From assembly GCA_031308135.1 (NCBI GenBank), contig JAHLJT010009436.1, positions 141,320,303-141,384,302 of the forward strand: a stretch of DNA of 64,000 nt. Reading direction: 5' to 3'. The notes beneath the pieces are model-generated. The model was not told where the DNA came from. It searched no databases and saw only the letters and a program-made list of their open reading frames with translations. The DNA is from Acheta domesticus. Its lineage: Eukaryota > Arthropoda > Insecta > Orthoptera > Gryllidae. Below are positions 59,167 to 64,000 of the stretch, in pieces (position 1 is the first letter of the stretch; every line of letters begins with the position of its first letter). The position numbers and the translations under genes were made by a program.

Positions 59167-59806
59167 ATCAAGTGTTCTATTATTAGCATTAAAGATGCTG
59201 TTAGATTGGTATAAATTTAAAATGAATGAATTTAAAATGAATTCAAAAGTAATGAGGTTGATATGAGTTCATCATTAGAGGCATCTGAAAATTTACACGT
59301 TAATTCAGAGTTTACATTAGTCCAGATTACATGAGGTTTATTTATTACATAAAATCACCAGCAATGAAAAATTTAGATGTTGAGTTTAATTCAAAAATTT
59401 GTTTGAGACATTCTGTATAAGTCACATAAGTATCTACTGGTGAATTGGGAGGTATATAAACTGCATTTACAATTAAGCTTGAGGCACCAATTTTGATCAT
59501 TACAAAAAGTTCTACTGAATTATGAATCGATGTAATTTCAATACTGCTAAATTTATGATGAACAGCAACTCCACCGCCTCTCTTGAACTGACTAGTAGTT
59601 GAATTTCTATCAAACCTGTATATACTGAAGTTTTGGAGGATAAACTCTTCGGTTGAGATGTCGTTTCAACCATGTCTCTGTAAATATCATAATATCGACA
59701 TGCTCAAAAGTGGCTGCTGCTTTGTTGAATGTAGTCATCTTCGTCCTCAAACCATGACAGTTTTGATAATAAACTGAGATTTTTTCTAGTGAGGATTGCC
59801 TGGCTA

Positions 59807-60163
59807 TCAGTTTTCCGGAGGGGCTACTCCAGTAGCATTTTTCTCAAGGCCATCAATTATCTTCAGAACTCCATTGATATATTTTATTCGTTTACTTTTA
59901 TCACCTTTTTCTGTAGCCTTTTCAAGTTGAGAAAGTAAACTTTTCAAATGTTCACGTTGACGAGGTGTGTGGTCAGAGCTAATTTTAGCCATTCCTTTGT
60001 ATTTTTTCTTATTTCTCAATATTTTGAGGGCAAAATCGGTATTTAGCAAAGTGACTTTTATGTGTCTGGGTTTTTCATTAGGGGATGAAACCGATGAATC
60101 ACGACTTTGTTGTACCTTTCCCAATCGCATCGTGGACACAACATAATCCGGACCAACATCCAT
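59807..60163 (-). pseudogene. LINE ORF1, C-terminal nucleic-acid-binding part
   Basis: Contains KPRHIKVTLLNTDFALKIL, then ISSDHTPRQREHLKSL, a block repeated in ORF1 proteins of jockey/CR1-like elements, and ends in TGVAPPEN. Upstream in the same element, ERRSRNIIIYGIEE marks an RRM-like strand. The protein would coat element RNA. Confidence 0.75.
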
Positions 60164-60480
60164 ACCATTTATCTCTGTGATAATGGATTTAACTTTCAGT
60201 TTATCTTGAATCAGGCGTTGCTCTGTTTGTAAACATTGGTCTTCTTCAATTCCGTAGATTATAATATTTCGCGATCGACGTTCTCATTCATGAAATTCTT
60301 CGTATAGGGATTCAAAATCCATACACAGATCTTTCTGAGAAAGCACCGAATCACAAGCTTTCATTTCATCCATTAATTTTTTGTATGAGTGACTGAGCTC
60401 ATCAATTTTTCTGTTCAAACTCACCAGAGCCACTTTAACATTTACATCATTTTTTTTTCATCCCTACAATCTGCACAATA

Positions 60481-60657
60481 CTACATCATTTGTCTTTTCA
60501 TTGTCTTCAGAGCAAACACATTAATTTCTGAGGCAGTGAGGCCCGTACAACCCGGGTGATAAGTTTGACCACAGATATCACATTCAATGCAATCTGCTTC
60601 ACCACTTTTATTCTTGATGTTAACACTATTGTTGCAGGCGTTACACAAAGAAGACAT
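60481..60657 (-). pseudogene. LINE ORF1, N-terminal PHD-like zinc finger
   Basis: 58 codons from ATG at 60655-60657. CNAC, then CIECDICGQTYHPGC gives the C-x2-C, C-x2-C, x4-H-x2-C order of PHD fingers, known in ORF1 of CR1/jockey-like LINEs. It ends in TAG; a T-run at about 60451-60459 nearby also breaks the frame. Confidence 0.75.
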
Positions 60658-60759
60658 AATTCCAATGTTCTATTTAACACAAAAACGGACGCACACACGA
60701 ACACTCAGACAGCACTGAAATGGCCAATTCCGATTTCTTTTCTTTTCTTTTCCCCTCCA

Positions 60760-61018
60760 GTTTCCTAATGGTAGAATGGAAATATTAATGTTAGAACATT
60801 AAAGAACACTAAATCATCCTAAATGGAAATTTTCCACAAGATTAGTCAAATCAGTCAGGGAATATCAGTTTTGGTCAGACAAATGGGCACAGACAGACAG
60901 AGATATCATGCCCCAGCAATGAATTTTTTCTGCCGAAAATCCACCGTTTTTTCACACCGCATTACATAACTTTCCCTATGTATACTTTGTAATATATGTA
61001 CATATGAGAAAGTAAAAA
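60760..61018 (-). repeat. Rep-A family, rearranged copy A12
   Basis: Left end inverted at 60900-61018 (CCGCATTACATAACTTTCCC, then GAGAAAGTAAAAA), joined directly to a right-half piece at 60760-60840 (GTTTCCTAATGGTAGAA). The middle is deleted. Confidence 0.6.
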
Positions 61019-61497
61019 TTACAGAAATGTAATTTTCTATAAATGTAATTTTCTATAAATGTATCTTGAAATATGTCTCACACCATTAATATTTACATTA
61101 TCAGTGATTTGTGTACATTATAACATTTGTGAGTACATTTTTACTTCACATAATTTCTGGAGATTTTTCTCGAAAATCTGAAAGTTGTGGGTGATAATGA
61201 GTTTCAAAATGCACTTCTTCAGAAGTTTTCAAACATCGTTATCTCAAAAACAGTTCCAAATTTTTCGATGGAAATTTTCATTGAGAATAAGGTTTTACTC
61301 TTCTATAATGTTCTTAATTGTGTTTCAGTTGTACTGTTAGGCGACTAAAAAATTGAGAGGAGGGGCGGAATGAAGTTTGTGCAGCTATAGATGGCAGCTG
61401 GAAAGAGGGTGAAGCAAAATCGAAAAGCTAGCCCATACCAAAGAAATTAGGAACAAACAAGTACGAGAAACTGTATGCCCTTCTGGAGCACCACTAG
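61019..61497 (+). repeat. Rep-A family, 3' part A13
   Basis: Starts head to head with A12 and carries CTATAGATGGCAGCTGG and the end GTACGAGAAACTGTATGCCC, GGAGCACCACTAG (61494-61497). Confidence 0.65.
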
Positions 61498-61599
61498 TTT
61501 GTTCTCTAATTCTTCTCATGTTAAAGTTTCTTTGATGGAATAGTATTGAATCGCCTGATATTGATCTATGAAATCTCACTTCTTATTTCAGTTTGTGGA

Positions 61600-62045
61600 T
61601 TTAAGATGCCTTTCATTTCTTCATCTTCTCTCATTTAGCTTTCCGCTTTGTATCAATGGCCCATTTTTCATATCCAAAAGTGTTGTCATTTTTTAAAAGA
61701 ATTTCAACAGTGTGTCTTTGCGAAAGTCTCAGAATCTTTCATATCGTACCAGACACTTTCTGGAATTTCTGAGTTTTTATTGTTGTTTTTATTATTGTGT
61801 AAAATATTGCAACCTAAATAGTTGAAGTTGATTTTCTGGTCAGTACAGTTATTTACATTTTGGATGATTTTTACCCTGGAAAGCCATTGTTTTTCTTTCC
61901 TTTTTCATATTTGTAGATTATAGTTCTCTTGTATTCTTTGAAGATATTGGGCAGCCTTTTGGGGATTATTGTCTGAGGTGTTGAAAATGGAGGTGCTGAG
62001 GAATGTAATGGTGTTAATCAATTTCAAGTGAACTTCTAATGCATG
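61600..62045 (-). pseudogene. LINE fragment, RT C-terminal region
   Basis: Broken frames on minus read LQRIQENYNLQI, MAFQGKNHPKCK-like and FNYLGCNIL, the thumb region after the catalytic block of an unclassified LINE. Many stops. Confidence 0.5.
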
Positions 62046-62137
62046 AGAAATGGACTATTTACTTTGTGTCGTAGTGAGGTTAGTTGTAACTAACATGGCA
62101 GAGGAAGGAGTTATGACTACTCTCACTATGACACCTT

Positions 62138-62177
62138 TCTCTTTCTCTCTCTATCTCTCTCTCTCTATATATATATA

Positions 62178-62208
<31 letters not shown>

Positions 62209-62325
62209 CTTTCTTTCTTTCCCTCTCTCCCCCTCCCCTCTTTCCCTCTCTCTCTCCCCTCTTTCTCTCTCTCTCCCCCTCTCTCTTTCCTTCTCTCTTT
62301 CCTCCTCTCTCTCTCTTTCTCTGCC
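62138..62325. repeat. Compound microsatellite (TC)n, (TA)n, (TG)n
   Basis: TCTC runs, then TATA with TGTG, then a long polypyrimidine stretch to about 62322. Open frames here are artefacts of low complexity. Confidence 0.95.
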
Positions 62326-62462
62326 AAAGTTTAAGCCCTTGTTCAACTTCCTATTTTGTTCAAATTAAATTTGTTCTTCACAATTAGTTGTTAAATCAAT
62401 GGCATGTACATATGTTGGGAAATATTAGTAGTTATTGAATAATGTTGAATTAATAGCAATAT

Positions 62463-62910
62463 TAAAAACACAATTTTCTCAAAAAGGCCCCAGATTTTTT
62501 GTTAAAACTCTTTGAACAGATTGTGCTAATGCTTTAAATAACATGACATGAATATCGTTTTGATGCATTCTTTTGATATTTCAAAAATAACACTAATGTA
62601 ATTTTTTTTTTTTTTACACGTCTCTCATGTCATTAATATTTACTTTACAAGTGTAATTACATGATTGCATTTGTTAGTACAAGCACTTCAAATTATTCCT
62701 CTTGAAGTTTCTTGAGAATTGGGAAGTTTTGTGTAAAAATAAGCTCAAAATCGCACATTTTTAGAGGAGATCAAAAACTCATTACATTTTCTCAAAAATG
62801 GCTCCAAATATTTCAATGAAATTTTGCATATAAAACATGATTTTATTCGTGTAGGATGTTCCTAAAGACACATTTGAATTCTGCATTGCAATACACAATC
62901 GAAAAATTGA
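62463..62910 (+). repeat. Rep-A family, degraded 3' part A14
   Basis: Blocks TTTTCTCAAAAAGGCCCCAG, CGTCTCTCATGTCATTAAT and TTTCTCAAAAATGGCTCC. No right end is preserved. Confidence 0.5.
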
Positions 62911-63691
62911 GATTACAAAAAAAAATGTATGCATATTTTGATGAATCAATACTTCCTGGGTTTTTGTTTTTTTTGTTTTTTGTTTTGTTACAGTACTGTG
63001 TATACATTAAACCTTCTTAGTTCTACCATTAACAGTATTTTTAAGAGCCAAGCCTCTCACAATCCAGTTGATGACTTTCAACATTCTTTTCACACCTCCA
63101 GATTTTCATTTGACCTTATTCTTAACAATAGACATTTTAATTGTATCATTCAGGCTCTTCTTCAATGAAGATGGTCTGTAAAATAGATTTCCCTTGGTTG
63201 CATTATGGGCATGTTTTAATCCCCAAGGTAAGTGATTTTATCAACCATGGTCTGTTCTTTCACACTCAGGAAAGGTACCATTGACAGAACAGTTTATTCC
63301 TGCACTCATTGGGAAATATAGTGGAAAGAGTAGTTGGGTTAGTAGTGGGTTGGGGGAAGGTTCAAGGGCTACCTACTACTTGTTGTAATAGTAAGTTGTA
63401 TTAGTAGTGGCTGTAATGTTGTAATGTAGAGAGATGTCTGTAATGTTAAGTTGGAAATTTGTATCTGGCCCATGTTAAGTTGGAAATTTGAATGTTTGCA
63501 CAGAATAAACTTGAAAGGTAGGCAGAATATTTTTATTTTGTTAGTTTATAAGCGTATTATTTTGGTACATTGAATTTTATATAATAAAATTATAATTATA
63601 TTTCATTGGTACATAGAAAAAAAAGAGGTTGTAGTGGATTCGATCAGTTATCGAAAATACTCTGTTATTTAACATGACTATTGTATTTCAG
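62911..63691. other. GTPBP1 intron 4, right end
   Basis: No element recognised. A near-duplicated phrase ATGTTAAGTTGGAAATTTG occurs around 63445 and 63472. The acceptor TTGTATTTCAG closes the intron. Confidence 0.5.
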
Positions 63692-63855
63692 GAAATGTAG
63701 TCAATAAACCCGAACATGGTTCTCTTGACTGGGTAAAAATATGTGAGAAATCATCCAAAGTTATCACTTTTATTGATTTGGCTGGTCATGAACGATATCT
63801 CAAGACAACAGTATTTGGAATGACTGGACATGCCCCTGATTTTGGAATGTTGATG
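63692..63855 (+). CDS. GTPBP1: GTP-binding protein 1, coding exon 5 (G3 motif)
   Basis: Residues 195-249. It joins exon 4 as [14 protein letters not shown] and continues with [21 protein letters not shown]223-G226 is the DxxG (G3) motif that contacts the gamma-phosphate and magnesium. [14 protein letters not shown] follows, which is diagnostic of GTPBP1/GTPBP2. The donor is ATG/GTGAGT, phase 0. The NKxD motif, beta-barrels and C-terminus lie right of the window; vertebrate GTPBP1 is about 670 residues. Confidence 0.96.
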
Positions 63856-64000
63856 GTGAGTTAAACATCTTCTAACACTTTATTCTAATTTGGTATTCTT
63901 ACCATTGTGGAAATAAATACTCCTGTAACTCAGCTTCCTGGATACCGTGGATTGTTTTTTCCTCCTTTAATTTAAAGCTTAAGTTTTAATATACATCTGT
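63856..64000. other. GTPBP1 intron 5, start
   Basis: Begins GTGAGTTAAAC. Only 145 bp are in the window and nothing else is seen. Confidence 0.8.

Larger units (their letters stand above)
56925..60660 (-). mobile_element. Jockey/CR1-like LINE, nearly complete
   Basis: Minus-strand element with ORF1 followed by ORF2. ORF1 has a PHD-type zinc finger and an RRM-like region. ORF2 has AP endonuclease (NCHGLRTKMTTF, IMIFTETWL at about 59690-59810) and reverse transcriptase. The coding sequence ends with LLNDFT and stop near 56940. Several frameshifts and stops make it inactive, but all domains are still readable, so it is a fairly recent insertion, antisense to GTPBP1. Confidence 0.85.

Noticed and set aside
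62050..62346. Open frames on both strands
   Set aside because: Encoded by pyrimidine and TA/TG microsatellites; low-complexity artefact.

Overview
The window is animal nuclear DNA, almost certainly from an arthropod and most likely an insect with a large, repeat-rich genome. It is AT-rich, genes are split into short GT-AG exons with introns up to 29 kb, and most of the sequence is interspersed repeats typical of insects: Tc1/mariner, hAT, pogo/Tigger, Helitron, RTE, R4-like, jockey/CR1-like and Penelope elements, and tRNA-derived SINEs. I cannot name the species. I see no operons, CRISPR array or viral genome.

Two host genes are present, arranged divergently, and both run off the window. On the minus strand are the first five coding exons of a lysosomal beta-glucuronidase (GUSB-like, glycoside hydrolase family 2): 40400-40603, 11100-11273, 5680-5855, 4966-5108 and 146-348. 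They give 300 codons in one frame and cover the signal peptide and N-terminal domains; the catalytic barrel lies beyond position 1. On the plus strand are the first five coding exons of the translational GTPase GTPBP1: 50925-51035, 53229-53340, 53537-53717, 53796-53974 and 63692-63855. They give 249 codons, including the P-loop and the DxxG motif; the rest lies beyond position 64000.

Most of the remainder is GUSB intron 1 (11274-40399) and GTPBP1 intron 4 (53975-63691), both full of nested transposons. Going right from GUSB exon 2 there is a 1.1-kb fold-back element (11426-12540), an R4-like retrotransposon copy between (ATT)n arrays (13447-15045), and an RTE-like LINE (about 15112-20270) split in frame by a 2,032-bp non-autonomous Helitron (17567-19598). 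Then come a 3,067-bp hAT element (21792-24858), mariner and Tc1 remnants (26070-27340), a SINE and an unclassified repeat (28449-30480), and a second R4-like copy between (AAT)n arrays with another LINE inserted in it (33601-36650). GTPBP1 intron 4 holds a Tigger pseudogene (54415-56140) and a nearly complete antisense jockey/CR1-like LINE (about 56925-60660).

An unclassified high-copy family, called Rep-A here, occurs at least twelve times in both orientations. Its ends contain inverted ACTTTCTCG / CGAGAAAGT motifs, a terminal hairpin and a CTAG-T end. Two Rep-A copies have each received a 556-bp hAT-like MITE with a perfect 8-bp target duplication. The most interesting signals are the microsatellite-bounded R4-like copies that share a lost catalytic Asp, the Helitron with two 3' ends, the RTE copy with repeated TGA at Trp positions, a hammerhead-like motif behind the Penelope fragment, and Rep-A itself. 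No gene cluster acting as one new system is visible; the novelty here lies in mobile elements and their nesting.
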